Below, in pieces: positions 42,219 through 51,639 of a stretch of 64,000 nt of DNA; position 1 is the first letter of the stretch, and the number at the start of each line of letters is the position of its first letter. The stretch is from Saprospirales bacterium (GTDB lineage Bacteria; Bacteroidota; Bacteroidia; Chitinophagales; Saprospiraceae): contig JADJYG010000004.1 of NCBI GenBank assembly GCA_016719895.1, positions 248,001 through 312,000 on the forward strand, given 5' to 3'. A program made the position numbers and the translations under genes. Below the pieces are notes generated by a model. It searched no databases and was not told the origin of the DNA. It saw only the letters and a program-made list of their open reading frames with translations.

Positions 42219-43433
42219 ATGTACGAAATACAAACGACGCGGCTCCTGCGCAAAGTCATGAAAGACTATTTTGCAGGCTTCAGGCAGGCGGATAAGGTCG
42301 CCTGGTGTACCAGTGTCGGTCCGGCCGAACTCCTGCGCTCCTTCGGCTTTGAAGTGTACTTCCCCGAAAACCACGGCGCGCTGCTTGGCGCCACCCGACA
42401 GGCTGGCGAGTACATCCCCGCCACGGTCAATCTCGGCTACTCGGGCGATATCTGTTCCTACCTCACCAGCGACATCGGCGCGTTCCTGCACCAGAAAAGC
42501 CCGCTGCAAACGCATTATGGCCTGGAGGGCATCCCACAGCCCGACCTGATCGTCTATAACACCAACCAATGCCGGGAGGTGCAGGATTGGTTTAATTATT
42601 ATGCCAAGGCGTTCAATTGCCCGATCATTGGCATTTTCCCACCCCGCCACGTGGAGGAAGTCACCGATTCGGAGGTAGCTGACGTCAGCGCCCAGTTTCA
42701 GGCGATGGTTCCGTTGTGCGAGGCGACAAGCGGTCGTAAATTCGACATTGACAAGTTCCGGGAAGTGCTCCGCTTAAGTAAAGAAGCAACCTATTTGTGG
42801 AAGGAAGTGCTCGCCACAGCAAAAAACACACCGGCGCCCCTGAACTTCTTCGATGGAACCGTGCACATGGGCCCGATTGTGGTCTTACGGGGCACCCAAA
42901 AGGCAAAAGACTATTACAACGCACTGCTTGAAGAATTGCGCGAAAACGTACGAAACGGCGCAGGAGCTGTCCGGCAGGAACACAGCCGGATTTTTTGGGA
43001 CGGTATGCCGATTTGCGGAAAACTCCGTACCCTGGCCGACCTGTTCATCGAAAACCACTCCGCCGTAGTAGCCTCTACCTATTGCAACAGCTGGGTGTTC
43101 GATGCCTTCGACGAAAAAGACCCGTTCGCCTCCTCTGCCAAGGCATATACAGAGATATTTATCAACCGGAGCGAAGATGCCAAGGTCAGGATGCTCCGGC
43201 AAATGGTGGATGCCTTCCGCATCGACGGAGTCATTTTTCACGATGCCAAAACCTGTTTTAATAATTCAAATACGCGTTTCGGGCTTCCACTCCGGTTTCA
43301 GCAGGAATTTGATATCCCGGTATTGGTGATAGAAGGCGATTTGTGCGATTTGAGATTTTACTCCGAAGGGCAAACTACCACAAAGATTGAAACTTTCCTG
43401 GAACAACTGGAAAGCCTCAAATCGGTACACTGA
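42219..43433 (+). CDS. HgdB/BcrB-family protein (2-hydroxyacyl-CoA dehydratase or double-cubane type)
   Basis: 404 residues, second member of the BcrBC/HgdB family in the operon but not a duplicate of BcrB. VAWCTSVGPAELLRSFGFEVYFPENHGALLGA, YSGDICSYLTSDIG, DLIVYNTNQCREV and VLVIEGDLCDLRFYSEGQT hold the likely cluster cysteines. The overall pattern recalls the YjiM-like/double-cubane-cluster proteins, which work with a BadF-type activator. The next gene supplies such an activator domain. It may perform an extra ATP-driven reduction or dehydration of an alicyclic or small CoA-ester; substrate unknown. The ATG at 42219 follows the ligase stop by one base. Confidence 0.8.
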   Translation: MYEIQTTRLLRKVMKDYFAGFRQADKVAWCTSVGPAELLRSFGFEVYFPENHGALLGATRQAGEYIPATVNLGYSGDICSYLTSDIGAFLHQKSPLQTHYGLEGIPQPDLIVYNTNQCREVQDWFNYYAKAFNCPIIGIFPPRHVEEVTDSEVADVSAQFQAMVPLCEATSGRKFDIDKFREVLRLSKEATYLWKEVLATAKNTPAPLNFFDGTVHMGPIVVLRGTQKAKDYYNALLEELRENVRNGAGAVRQEHSRIFWDGMPICGKLRTLADLFIENHSAVVASTYCNSWVFDAFDEKDPFASSAKAYTEIFINRSEDAKVRMLRQMVDAFRIDGVIFHDAKTCFNNSNTRFGLPLRFQQEFDIPVLVIEGDLCDLRFYSEGQTTTKIETFLEQLESLKSVH

Positions 43434-43438
43434 ACATT

Positions 43439-45295
43439 ATGCATGAACCTAGAATAAGAAAGGCAGGTATCATCGGTATGGGCCCCGTGGGAACGATCCT
43501 GGCTGTCCATTTGCAGGAAGCCGGCCTGGAGGTCGGTATCTGTGACCTCGACCCCGTGAAAGGAAACCTGATCCGGTCAAACGGCGTATTTCTGGAAGGA
43601 GAGCGCAGCAAGCGGGCTTATTTTAAAAATATCTTCGGCGCTATCGACGATTTTGAAACCTTTCAGCCCGATATATTGATCATCTGCCTGAAAACGACTC
43701 AACTGGCGGCGGCAGTCCGGGAGATCAACCGGCTGAGCAACAGCTCCCTGGGCGTTATTTGCGCGATGAACGGTATCGACGTGGAGCAAATGGCGTCAAA
43801 AATACTGGGGGAAAGCCGGACATTCCGCATGGTGATCAATTTCGCAGGTAACCTCTCAGCGCCGAATATTACCAAGGTCACGTTTTTCAACCCGCCGAAT
43901 TATATCGCATCGCTAGACGATTCGCGAAAGGAAGATGCCGACGAAATAGCCGCCCTGCTGGACCGTGTCAACCTCGAAACAAAATCCATCAGCTCGTTTG
44001 AACTGGTCAAACGTATCTGGGAAAAAACCATACTCAACGCCTCGCTCAGCGCCTTGTGCGCCGTAGGCCGCATGACCATCAAGGAAGCCATGAGCAACTC
44101 CGACACCATGGAGTTGGTCGAACAGACCATCCAGGAAGCCGTGGAGGTGGCCGAGGCGGAGAAAATCAAATTTGAGGACGATTTTATCCGCAAATGCCTG
44201 CGATACCTCCACAAGGCCGGAAACCACTTCCCATCGCTCGCCGTGGACCTGCTGAACCACCGGCCGACGGAAATCGATTACATGAACGGGAAGATCGTGG
44301 AGTACGGGCGCAAACATTATATCCGGACGTCGCTGAACCTCACCTTTACCAATATGGTGAAATCGATGACGGATAAAAATTTTTCCGCCTCCCTTCAATC
44401 TGCCAAGGCCGCTGTGGCGCAGAGCACCATTGTCAAAGAAATGGTCCCCCCCCGCGACCGCCGGTCCAAGGCGCAACGGTATTTCCTGGGGGTCGATCTG
44501 GGCTCGGCCTACATCAAATTCACCGTGATCGACGAATACGCAAAAATCGTATTCCAAACGGCACTCAAAACGCTGAACCGCGATAAAATTTCGGTACGGC
44601 ACGTCATTGAAGTCCTGAAAGGCGAATACCCGGTTTCCCGCATATGCGCTACCGGATATGGCCGCAAACACATCATCGACGCCGATATCGTCAAAACGGA
44701 ACTGAATTGCGCCGTACTCGGCGTGTCGCACTACTTCCCTGGCGAAAAAAACATCCTGGACATCGGCGGCGAGGATATCAAGGTGATCAAATGCAATGCA
44801 GAGACTAATATCGAAAACTTTTATCTGAATGATAAATGTGCGGCGGGCACGGGATCATTCATTACAGAAGTGGCGGAACGCGCCGACATCGCAATAGCCG
44901 AAATGAGCGACCTGGCCATGAAATCAGCTTTCCGGCGGGAGCTGAACAGCTTCTGTACGGTTTTTGCCAAAACGGAAATTATGAGCTGGCTGTTTGAAGG
45001 CATGACGGTCGAAGACATCTCCAAAGGCATTTATATATCCATTTTAAACCGTATTGTAAAACTCCGGATCGACCCGCTATCGCCGGTTTATCTGATTGGC
45101 GGAGTAATAGCCCACCATTTTTTCTTAAAAAACTTGTTGCAGGAACATTATAAAACCGCCATTACTATCGTCGAAAAACCGCAGTTCACCGTTTCGTTCG
45201 GCGCTGCCTTGTATGCCCGGCAAGCAGCCGGCGACGATGGTGCCGCAGCCGGCCAGGAACCGGATCCCGTCGCGATAGAAAAAACGCAGATATGA
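43439..45295 (+). CDS. Ketopantoate reductase-like domain fused to a BadF/BcrA-type ATPase activator
   Basis: 618 residues with two domains. Residues about 1-335 are an ApbA/PanE-type NAD(P)-dependent reductase (GIIGMGPVGTILAVHL; LIICLKTTQLA; CAMNGIDVEQ; KRIWEKTILNASLSALCAV). Residues about 346-610 are a BadF/HgdC-type activator: GVDLGSAYIKFTVID, NILDIGGEDIKVIK, NDKCAAGTGSF (about 464-474) and NSFCTVFAKTE (about 503). Both parts keep their signatures. The activator would serve the HgdB-like protein encoded six bases upstream; the reductase would act on a hydroxy/keto intermediate or only support the complex. I know of no described protein with this fusion. The stop overlaps the thiolase start (ATGA). 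Confidence 0.85.
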   Translation: MHEPRIRKAGIIGMGPVGTILAVHLQEAGLEVGICDLDPVKGNLIRSNGVFLEGERSKRAYFKNIFGAIDDFETFQPDILIICLKTTQLAAAVREINRLSNSSLGVICAMNGIDVEQMASKILGESRTFRMVINFAGNLSAPNITKVTFFNPPNYIASLDDSRKEDADEIAALLDRVNLETKSISSFELVKRIWEKTILNASLSALCAVGRMTIKEAMSNSDTMELVEQTIQEAVEVAEAEKIKFEDDFIRKCLRYLHKAGNHFPSLAVDLLNHRPTEIDYMNGKIVEYGRKHYIRTSLNLTFTNMVKSMTDKNFSASLQSAKAAVAQSTIVKEMVPPRDRRSKAQRYFLGVDLGSAYIKFTVIDEYAKIVFQTALKTLNRDKISVRHVIEVLKGEYPVSRICATGYGRKHIIDADIVKTELNCAVLGVSHYFPGEKNILDIGGEDIKVIKCNAETNIENFYLNDKCAAGTGSFITEVAERADIAIAEMSDLAMKSAFRRELNSFCTVFAKTEIMSWLFEGMTVEDISKGIYISILNRIVKLRIDPLSPVYLIGGVIAHHFFLKNLLQEHYKTAITIVEKPQFTVSFGAALYARQAAGDDGAAAGQEPDPVAIEKTQI

Positions 45296-46554
45296 AAGGG
45301 TATCACCACAAAACGAAGGGCATCGGAATCATTTTCGACGATATTTACCTGGTCAACGGCGCGCGCACTGCATTTGGAAAATACTGCGGCGCTCTCGCAC
45401 AGGTATCGCCTACGGATTTGGGCGTATTTGCCAGCAAAGCCGCCCTGGACAAAGCCGTGGTAACGCCAGGCGAAATTGACCAGGTTGTCGTCGCCAACAT
45501 CGGACAAAGCTCCGGCGACGCGTATTTCCTGCCCCGGCACATCGGCTTGTTCAGCGGTATTCCCAAAGAAATACCCGAACTGATGGTGCAGCGGATTTGC
45601 GGCTCTGGATTTGAAACCATCATCACTGCCGCCGAGCAAATCACCCTGGGCAAAGCAGCCCTGGTTTTATGTGCCGGCGCCGAAAATATGTCGCTCGCGC
45701 CGACCGTAAGTTTCGGAAACCGCATGGGCTATCCGCTTGGCAGACCCGTCTTTAAAGATATGCTTTGGGAAGCGCTCGATGATACCGCCGCCGGTTGCCC
45801 AATGGGCTATACGGCGGAAAATATTGCCCGTAAACACGGCATTACCCGGGCAGAGGCCGACACATTCGCAAAACTTTCCTTTGACCGGGCTATTGCCGCT
45901 GCAGCGCGCGGATTTTTCAGCGGTGAAATCACCCCGGTAAACACCACCGTATTGGAGGCTGAAGGGCTGAAACCCCGCAAGGTTTACCTGCCAAAGGGCG
46001 TGAAAGATTTCGCAGTGGATGAACATGTGCGCCCAACACCCTTGGATGCACTGGCAACGCTTCCAACGGTATTTGGAGAAACGGGCGTGCTTACCGCCGG
46101 CAACTGCAGCGGCATCGTGGATGGGGCGGCGGCTACGGTAGTGGCTAACCGGGATTTTACAGGACACCGGAACCTGAAGCCACTGGTAAAAATCGTCGCC
46201 GCAGCCAGCTGCGGCCTTGAGCCCAAAGAAATGGGGCTCGGCCCCGTGCCCGCCATAAAACTAATCCTGGAAATGACCGGGCTTAGCCTTTCCGACATCG
46301 GTTTGATCGAGATCAACGAGGCGTTTTCTGCCCAGGTCATCGGCTGTGAACGCGAATTGGACCTGGACAGAAGCCGCCTGAATGTGAACGGCGGCGCGAT
46401 CGCCATCGGCCACCCGCTCGCCGCCACCGGGCTGCGCTTATCGCTTACCCTCGCCAGGGAAATGAACGGGCGCAACATGCGCTATGGCATTGCCTCGGCG
46501 TGTATCGGCGGCGGGCAAGGAACGGCCATATTATTTGAAAACACCAACCTATGA
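45292..46554 (+). CDS. Acetyl-CoA acyltransferase (thiolase)
   Basis: 420 residues. Active-site cysteine near residue 103 in RICGSGFETI, the GHPLAATG histidine (about 373), and a second cysteine in ASACIGGGQGTA. Thiolase family for beta-oxidation or acetoacetyl-CoA. In this operon it would cleave 3-oxopimelyl-CoA to glutaryl-CoA and acetyl-CoA after ring opening. Start and stop overlap neighbours by the ATGA pattern on both sides, indicating tight coupling. Confidence 0.9.
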   Translation: MKGYHHKTKGIGIIFDDIYLVNGARTAFGKYCGALAQVSPTDLGVFASKAALDKAVVTPGEIDQVVVANIGQSSGDAYFLPRHIGLFSGIPKEIPELMVQRICGSGFETIITAAEQITLGKAALVLCAGAENMSLAPTVSFGNRMGYPLGRPVFKDMLWEALDDTAAGCPMGYTAENIARKHGITRAEADTFAKLSFDRAIAAAARGFFSGEITPVNTTVLEAEGLKPRKVYLPKGVKDFAVDEHVRPTPLDALATLPTVFGETGVLTAGNCSGIVDGAAATVVANRDFTGHRNLKPLVKIVAAASCGLEPKEMGLGPVPAIKLILEMTGLSLSDIGLIEINEAFSAQVIGCERELDLDRSRLNVNGGAIAIGHPLAATGLRLSLTLAREMNGRNMRYGIASACIGGGQGTAILFENTNL

Positions 46555-47618
46555 GCGGCGAAAAATTAGTTCAATGGCAAATGACCGAACCCGGCAAAAC
46601 ATTTGAACGGGTGGAAACGGCAATTCCCGCTTTGAAAGCAGGCGAGGTGTTGGTGAAAATTGCCGGCTGCGGCGTTTGCCACACCGATTTGAGCTTCTGG
46701 CATCACGGCGTGCAAACCAAACACCCCTTGCCGCTCACCCTCGGCCACGAGATCAGCGGCGTGGTCATCGCGGGAGAAAAGGACTGGCTGAACAAACCTG
46801 TGATCATTCCCGCCGTGCTACCCTGCGGCGAATGCGCACTGTGCAAAAAAGGAAAAAGCAACATTTGCCGGAATCAACTGATGCCCGGCAACGATTTCCA
46901 CGGCGGCTTCGCCTCGCACATCGCAGTGCCTGCCCGGTTTTTGTGCCCGGTGCCCGCCCAGGTCCTGCAAAAATACCCGCTCGAACACCTGGCGGTGATT
47001 GCCGACGCCATATCCACGCCGTACCAGGTCGTCAAAAAATCTGAACTCGAACCCGGCGACCTGGCTATTGTCATCGGGGTCGGCGGGGTCGGCGTCTACG
47101 GCGCCCTGATCGCTAAAATTTTCGGGGCAAAAGTGCTGGCTCTGGATATCAGCGATGAAAAACTGGATATCGCCAAAGCCAACGGGATAGACGCCGCGCT
47201 TAACATCCGCGGACTCGACGCAAAGGCGGTGAAAGAAAAAGTGAAGGAAATTGCCCAGTCCATCCAGGCGCCGAAATTTGGCTGGAAGATTTTCGAAATT
47301 TCTGGTACAAAAGCCGGACAAGAGCTCGCTTTTAACCTCCTGACTTTTACCTCCACCTTATCGATCGTCGGATTTACCATGGATAAAGTGGAACTCCGCC
47401 TGAGCAACCTCATGGCATTCGACGCCAAACTGATCGGCACCTGGGGCTGCCGGGCCGAATTGTACCCCGAAGTACTGGACCTGGTAGCCGGCGGCAAACT
47501 GAATATTTCGCCTTTCGTACAAACTTTTCCGCTGTCGCAGATCAATACCGTTTTTGAAAATACCCTTGCCCACCGGTATGCCAGACGCTCGGTGCTGGTA
47601 CCGGATTCTAACGCCTAA
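46551..47618 (+). CDS. had: 6-hydroxycyclohex-1-ene-1-carbonyl-CoA dehydrogenase
   Basis: 355 residues, zinc-type medium-chain alcohol dehydrogenase. Catalytic zinc ligands C43 (CGVCHTD) and H66-E67 (GHE); structural zinc C92, C95, C98 and C106; Rossmann motif IGVGGVGVYGALI. The gene sits immediately before Oah and Dch, as in Thauera and Azoarcus benzoyl-CoA clusters. It oxidizes 6-hydroxycyclohex-1-ene-1-carbonyl-CoA with NAD+ to the 6-oxo product. Family and neighbours agree. Confidence 0.88.
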   Translation: MSGEKLVQWQMTEPGKTFERVETAIPALKAGEVLVKIAGCGVCHTDLSFWHHGVQTKHPLPLTLGHEISGVVIAGEKDWLNKPVIIPAVLPCGECALCKKGKSNICRNQLMPGNDFHGGFASHIAVPARFLCPVPAQVLQKYPLEHLAVIADAISTPYQVVKKSELEPGDLAIVIGVGGVGVYGALIAKIFGAKVLALDISDEKLDIAKANGIDAALNIRGLDAKAVKEKVKEIAQSIQAPKFGWKIFEISGTKAGQELAFNLLTFTSTLSIVGFTMDKVELRLSNLMAFDAKLIGTWGCRAELYPEVLDLVAGGKLNISPFVQTFPLSQINTVFENTLAHRYARRSVLVPDSNA

Positions 47619-47631
47619 TACACGTTGAACT

Positions 47632-48729
47632 ATGGAAATAAAAAATCACAACCTGGCTGAAAAACAATACCAGGAAATCCTCTTTGAAAAACGTCCGTGC
47701 ATCGACCGCGACGGCAGCGTCGTGGCAAGTTTGTACAACGCCTGGATCATGCTCAACAACCCCAGGCAATTCAATTCGTACACCACACAGGCCGTCAAGG
47801 AAATTATCCTGGCCTTCGGAGAAGCATCCAACGACCGTAGCGTAGTAGCCGTAGTGTTCACCGCCGTTGGCGACAAAGCCTTTTGCACGGGCGGCAACAC
47901 GAAAGAATACGCCGAATACTACGCCGGAAACCCGCAGGAATACTCCCAGTACATGCGCTTGTTCAACGACATGGTGAGCGCGATACTGAAATGCGAAAAA
48001 CCGGTGATCTGCCGCGTGAACGGCATGCGCATCGGAGGCGGGCAGGAAATCGGCATGGCCTGCGATTTTAGTATTGCAAGTGACCTGGCGCGTTTCGGAC
48101 AGGCCGGCCCCAAGCACGGCAGCGCGCCGGTTGGCGGCGCCACAGATTTCCTTCCGCTTTTTGTTGGCGTGGAACGCGCCATGATGTCGCTCACGCTTTG
48201 CGAACCATGGTCTGCCCACCAGGCATACTATTTTGGTATGATCGCAGATATCGCCCCGGCGCTGAAGGTAAACGGGCAATTTATAGCCAACCCGATGGTG
48301 GTGACCGACCGCCTGGCAGACGATTACGGGCGCTTGGTTTTTGGCACTCTAAAGGCAGGTGAAGATTTATTGAAGGCGAAGGAGATCATGGCCGCCGCCG
48401 AAATCGATTTGTCCATGCTGGATGCCGCAGTAAACAACCTGATCGCAAAAATCCTGCACACCTTCCCCAACTGCATGAATAAAACGATCAGCGAGGTGCG
48501 CAAATTCAAACTGGAACACTGGGACAAGAACAAAGAGGGCAGCCGCGAGTGGCTGGCGCTCAATATGATGACCGAAGCAAAAGCCGGGTTCAAGGCGTTC
48601 AATGAGGGGCCAAAAGAAAACCGCGAGGTTGATTTTATCAAATTGCGCCAGCTGCTGGCCGCCGGACACCCCTGGGATGAAACCCTCCACCAGGCGATTT
48701 CACCTCAATTTCAACAAGTACCGGCTTGA
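47632..48729 (+). CDS. oah: 6-oxocyclohex-1-ene-1-carbonyl-CoA hydrolase
   Basis: 365 residues, crotonase fold, near the 377 of known Oah. Distinctive stretches: NAWIMLNNPRQFNSYTTQAVKEIILAF, FCTGGNTKEYAEYYAGNPQEYSQYMRLFNDMV, and GQAGPKHGSAPVGGATDFLPLFVG. This is the ring-cleaving enzyme: it adds two waters to the 6-oxo compound and opens the ring to 3-hydroxypimelyl-CoA. It is one of the most diagnostic markers of the class I/II benzoyl-CoA pathway. It follows had by 13 bases. Confidence 0.94.
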   Translation: MEIKNHNLAEKQYQEILFEKRPCIDRDGSVVASLYNAWIMLNNPRQFNSYTTQAVKEIILAFGEASNDRSVVAVVFTAVGDKAFCTGGNTKEYAEYYAGNPQEYSQYMRLFNDMVSAILKCEKPVICRVNGMRIGGGQEIGMACDFSIASDLARFGQAGPKHGSAPVGGATDFLPLFVGVERAMMSLTLCEPWSAHQAYYFGMIADIAPALKVNGQFIANPMVVTDRLADDYGRLVFGTLKAGEDLLKAKEIMAAAEIDLSMLDAAVNNLIAKILHTFPNCMNKTISEVRKFKLEHWDKNKEGSREWLALNMMTEAKAGFKAFNEGPKENREVDFIKLRQLLAAGHPWDETLHQAISPQFQQVPA

Positions 48730-48732
48730 ACC

Positions 48733-49503
48733 ATGCAGAAAATTAATGTTCGGTATACCAATGGCGAATCTGTTGCCCGGATCACGCTTGACGACGGCAA
48801 AGGCAATGTACTCGACCGGATTATGATGGAAGAATTGCTGGACGCGCTCCAGGCGTTCTCCGCCAACAGCCGCCTGAAGCTGATCCTTTTTGACAGCGCA
48901 GGAAAACACTTTTCCTTTGGCGCGAGTGTGGAAGAACACCGGAAGGAATTCGCCGCAGCCATGTTGCGCAGTTTTCACCGGCTGTTCTACACCCTGCGGG
49001 ATTTGTCGATCCCCGCAGCGGCTAAAATAAGCGGTCAATGCCTGGGCGGCGGCCTGGAGCTGGCGCTGATGTGCAACGTCATGTTTGCCGACAAAACCGC
49101 CCGCTTCGGTCAGCCGGAAATTATCCTGGGCGTTTTCCCGCCGCCGGCATCCATCCTGCTGCCGGAAAAAATCGGTTTGGCCCGCGCGGAAGAATTGCTG
49201 CTGACCGGCCGAACCATCGATGCGGAAGAAGCCAGGGCTATCGGGCTGGTCCATGCCGTGTCCGACGACAAGCCGGCTATGGATGCCGGAGTGGACCATT
49301 GGATCGAGCAAAATATACTCCCTAAAAGCGCCTCTTCGCTGCGCTTTGCCGTACGGGCTGCGCGCGCGCAACTCTACCAGGCGCTGAGCGATTTCCTGCC
49401 GCAACTGGAATCGTTGTATGTGACCCAACTAATGGAAACCCCCGACGCAAATGAAGGGATAAACGCATTTCTCGAAAAAAGAAAACCGCTTTGGAGCAAT
49501 TGA
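48733..49503 (+). CDS. dch: Cyclohexa-1,5-diene-1-carbonyl-CoA hydratase
   Basis: 256 residues, crotonase fold. SAGKHFSFGASVEEHRKEFAAAMLRSFH and GQCLGGGLELALMCNVMFADKTARFGQPEI match Dch, which hydrates the dienoyl-CoA made by benzoyl-CoA reductase to 6-hydroxycyclohex-1-ene-1-carbonyl-CoA. It directly follows oah (three bases). The next gene starts 11 bases after its stop. Confidence 0.9.
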   Translation: MQKINVRYTNGESVARITLDDGKGNVLDRIMMEELLDALQAFSANSRLKLILFDSAGKHFSFGASVEEHRKEFAAAMLRSFHRLFYTLRDLSIPAAAKISGQCLGGGLELALMCNVMFADKTARFGQPEIILGVFPPPASILLPEKIGLARAEELLLTGRTIDAEEARAIGLVHAVSDDKPAMDAGVDHWIEQNILPKSASSLRFAVRAARAQLYQALSDFLPQLESLYVTQLMETPDANEGINAFLEKRKPLWSN

Positions 49504-49514
49504 TTATCCATACC

Positions 49515-51530
49515 ATGAAAAAAATAAAAACTGTAGGGGTGGTAGGCGCCGGAACGATGGGGTCGGCACTCGCCCAGAAATTTGCCCAGGAAGGTTTTAC
49601 GGTCATCCTCGCCGACCGCGAAATGAAATTCATTGAAAAAGGCCTGGCGCTCATCCGAAAATTCTTCGATGAAGCCGTGGAAAAGAACGTTTTGCCCAAA
49701 GAAAAAACCGACGCCTTTTTCAACAATATACGCGGCACTACAAACAGCACTGACCTGGCAATTTGCGACCTCGTGGTGGAAGCTATTTTCGAAGATTTTC
49801 AGGCAAAGACGGGTTTGCTTGAAACGCTCTCCGGAATTGTAAGCCGGGATGCCGTCATAGCCACGAATACGTCCTCCTTTTCCGTGACAGAACTCTCCGA
49901 ACATGTTTCTTTCCCGGAGCGATTTGTCGGACTGCACTTCTTTTACCACGCAGCCAAAAACCGCCTGGTGGAAATTATTCCGGGCGAAAAAACGTCCGCA
50001 GAAACGCTCGCAACGGCAAAATTCTTTGCCATGCAAGCTGGAAAAGACGCCATCGTTTGCGCCGACGCCTACGGGTTTGTCGTAAACCGTTTTTTTGTTC
50101 CCTGGCTCAACGAAGCCGTAAAAATCCTGGAGGAAGGGCACGCCGGAAAAGAAGAAATTGACGCCGTTTGCATGAACCTGTTCGGTATCGGGATGGGCCC
50201 CTTTGCCCTGATGAATGCCACCGGCATACCCGTTGCATATCATGCGCAAAAAACCCTGGAGGTGTTTGGAGAACCCTACGCCGTGTCGGCCAAACTGAAA
50301 CAACAGGCCGAGACGCAGCGCCTCTGGGAACTCGGCGCCGTATCTGCCGCGCAGGTTGACCCCGGCGCCGAAAAGATGATCCGGGAACGTATGCTCGGGA
50401 TCATTTTTTTCATCGCGGCCCAAATTCTTGATGAAAAAATCTGCACGCCCGCAGCGATCAATCGCGGCGCCAGAATTGGATTGAAATGGCGAAAAGGGCC
50501 GGTAGACATGATGAAAGAAATGGGGGAGCCGGAGGTAAAAAGATTGATAGAAAAGGCGGTAACGGCGGTTTACGGCGTGAAAATGCCCCGGTCTGTCGGT
50601 CCGGACTTTTGGAAAACTGAATTTGTGCTCCTGGAAATAAAACACGGCACGGCCCTTATCACCATCAACCGGCCTGAAGACCTCAATGCCCTGAACGAAA
50701 CGGTCATTGCGCAGTTGGACGAGCAGTTCGGCCTGGCAGAGAAGCACCCTGCCGTCCGGAACATTGTGATCACCGGGAGCGGAAAAGCCTTTGTCGCCGG
50801 CGCCGATATCCGCTTCTTCGTTAAAAACATGCAGAACAGTGCACAGGAAAATATCGTCGCGTTTACGCAGTACGCGCAACGCGTATTTCAACACATCGAC
50901 GCCTCCCCCAAAAAAGTGGTGGTACTGCTCAACGGGCTGGCGTTTGGCGGCGGACTGGAACTGGCCCTTTGCGGCGATGTCATCCTCGCCTTGCCGTCCG
51001 CTAAAATCGCTTTTCCCGAAACGGGGATTGGCATTTACCCCGCCTTGGGTGGCACATTCCGCACAACCAGGCGCGTGGGAAAGGGCCTGACCAAATACCT
51101 GGTCTGTACCGGCGCCTTGCTGGGCGCGCCGGAGGCGGAAAAAATTGGGCTGGTCGACCAAGTTATCCGTATGGACGAGATGTTCGACCTTTTAAGCGGC
51201 GCCGTATCGCCGGAAACGTATACATCGGAAAAACGCCAGACGGCCAACAGCAAATACCAGCTCATCGAACAACTTTTCGATCAGTTTCCGGTCGACAAAC
51301 TGCGGACGGAAACGGTAAACCCGCCGACCGTTCCAGTGGAAATATCTACCGAAATACAGATAAAACTGAGGCAGAAAGCGCCGGTCGCCTTGCAGATTTC
51401 GGAACGGCTGATTGATGCGAATTCGGGCGACAAGGAGGTTTTGAGCGAAGTAGCGACTATTTTTTCCACCGCCGATGCGTATCTGGGCCTGACCTCCATT
51501 GGAAAAAGCGTACAATACCAGGGGAAATGA
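49515..51530 (+). CDS. 3-hydroxyacyl-CoA dehydrogenase/enoyl-CoA hydratase fusion
   Basis: 671 residues from ATG 49515. Domain order is dehydrogenase first (Rossmann VGAGTMGSALAQKF at about 8-21; C-terminal dehydrogenase helices to about 370) and crotonase second (about 375-600: LITINRPEDLNALNE, GSGKAFVAGADIRFF, NGLAFGGGLELALCGD). This is opposite to FadB and like the FadN/archaeal type. It would dehydrogenate 3-hydroxypimelyl-CoA and handle further enoyl-CoA steps. A two-hairpin gap follows, the first larger break in the operon since bcrD. Confidence 0.9.
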   Translation: MKKIKTVGVVGAGTMGSALAQKFAQEGFTVILADREMKFIEKGLALIRKFFDEAVEKNVLPKEKTDAFFNNIRGTTNSTDLAICDLVVEAIFEDFQAKTGLLETLSGIVSRDAVIATNTSSFSVTELSEHVSFPERFVGLHFFYHAAKNRLVEIIPGEKTSAETLATAKFFAMQAGKDAIVCADAYGFVVNRFFVPWLNEAVKILEEGHAGKEEIDAVCMNLFGIGMGPFALMNATGIPVAYHAQKTLEVFGEPYAVSAKLKQQAETQRLWELGAVSAAQVDPGAEKMIRERMLGIIFFIAAQILDEKICTPAAINRGARIGLKWRKGPVDMMKEMGEPEVKRLIEKAVTAVYGVKMPRSVGPDFWKTEFVLLEIKHGTALITINRPEDLNALNETVIAQLDEQFGLAEKHPAVRNIVITGSGKAFVAGADIRFFVKNMQNSAQENIVAFTQYAQRVFQHIDASPKKVVVLLNGLAFGGGLELALCGDVILALPSAKIAFPETGIGIYPALGGTFRTTRRVGKGLTKYLVCTGALLGAPEAEKIGLVDQVIRMDEMFDLLSGAVSPETYTSEKRQTANSKYQLIEQLFDQFPVDKLRTETVNPPTVPVEISTEIQIKLRQKAPVALQISERLIDANSGDKEVLSEVATIFSTADAYLGLTSIGKSVQYQGK

Positions 51531-51547
51531 GCGTATGTTGGGGATTT

Positions 51548-51611
51548 CCCCGAGTAATCGGGGCACGTACTGTCGGAGCCAAAAACGAGGCCTTTTTTCG
51601 TCCGTTTTTGG
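51548..51611. terminator. Two hairpins in the gap before the SDR gene
   Basis: CCCCGA-GTAA-TCGGGG at 51548-51563 is a perfect 6-bp stem. CCAAAAACG at 51579-51587 pairs with CGTTTTTGG at 51603-51611, followed by TTTTTAAA. This looks like a partial or full terminator at the end of the benzoyl-CoA part of the operon, leaving the SDR and 4-hydroxybenzoyl-CoA reductase genes on their own or under read-through. Confidence 0.5.
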
Positions 51612-51639
51612 GTTTTTAAAGGCAAAAGCCTAAGACAAG

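Noticed and set aside
49374..51161. Minus-strand frame of 595 codons opposite dch and the dehydrogenase/hydratase fusion
   Set aside because: Antisense shadow: it runs across the junction of two well-defined genes and encodes no known fold.
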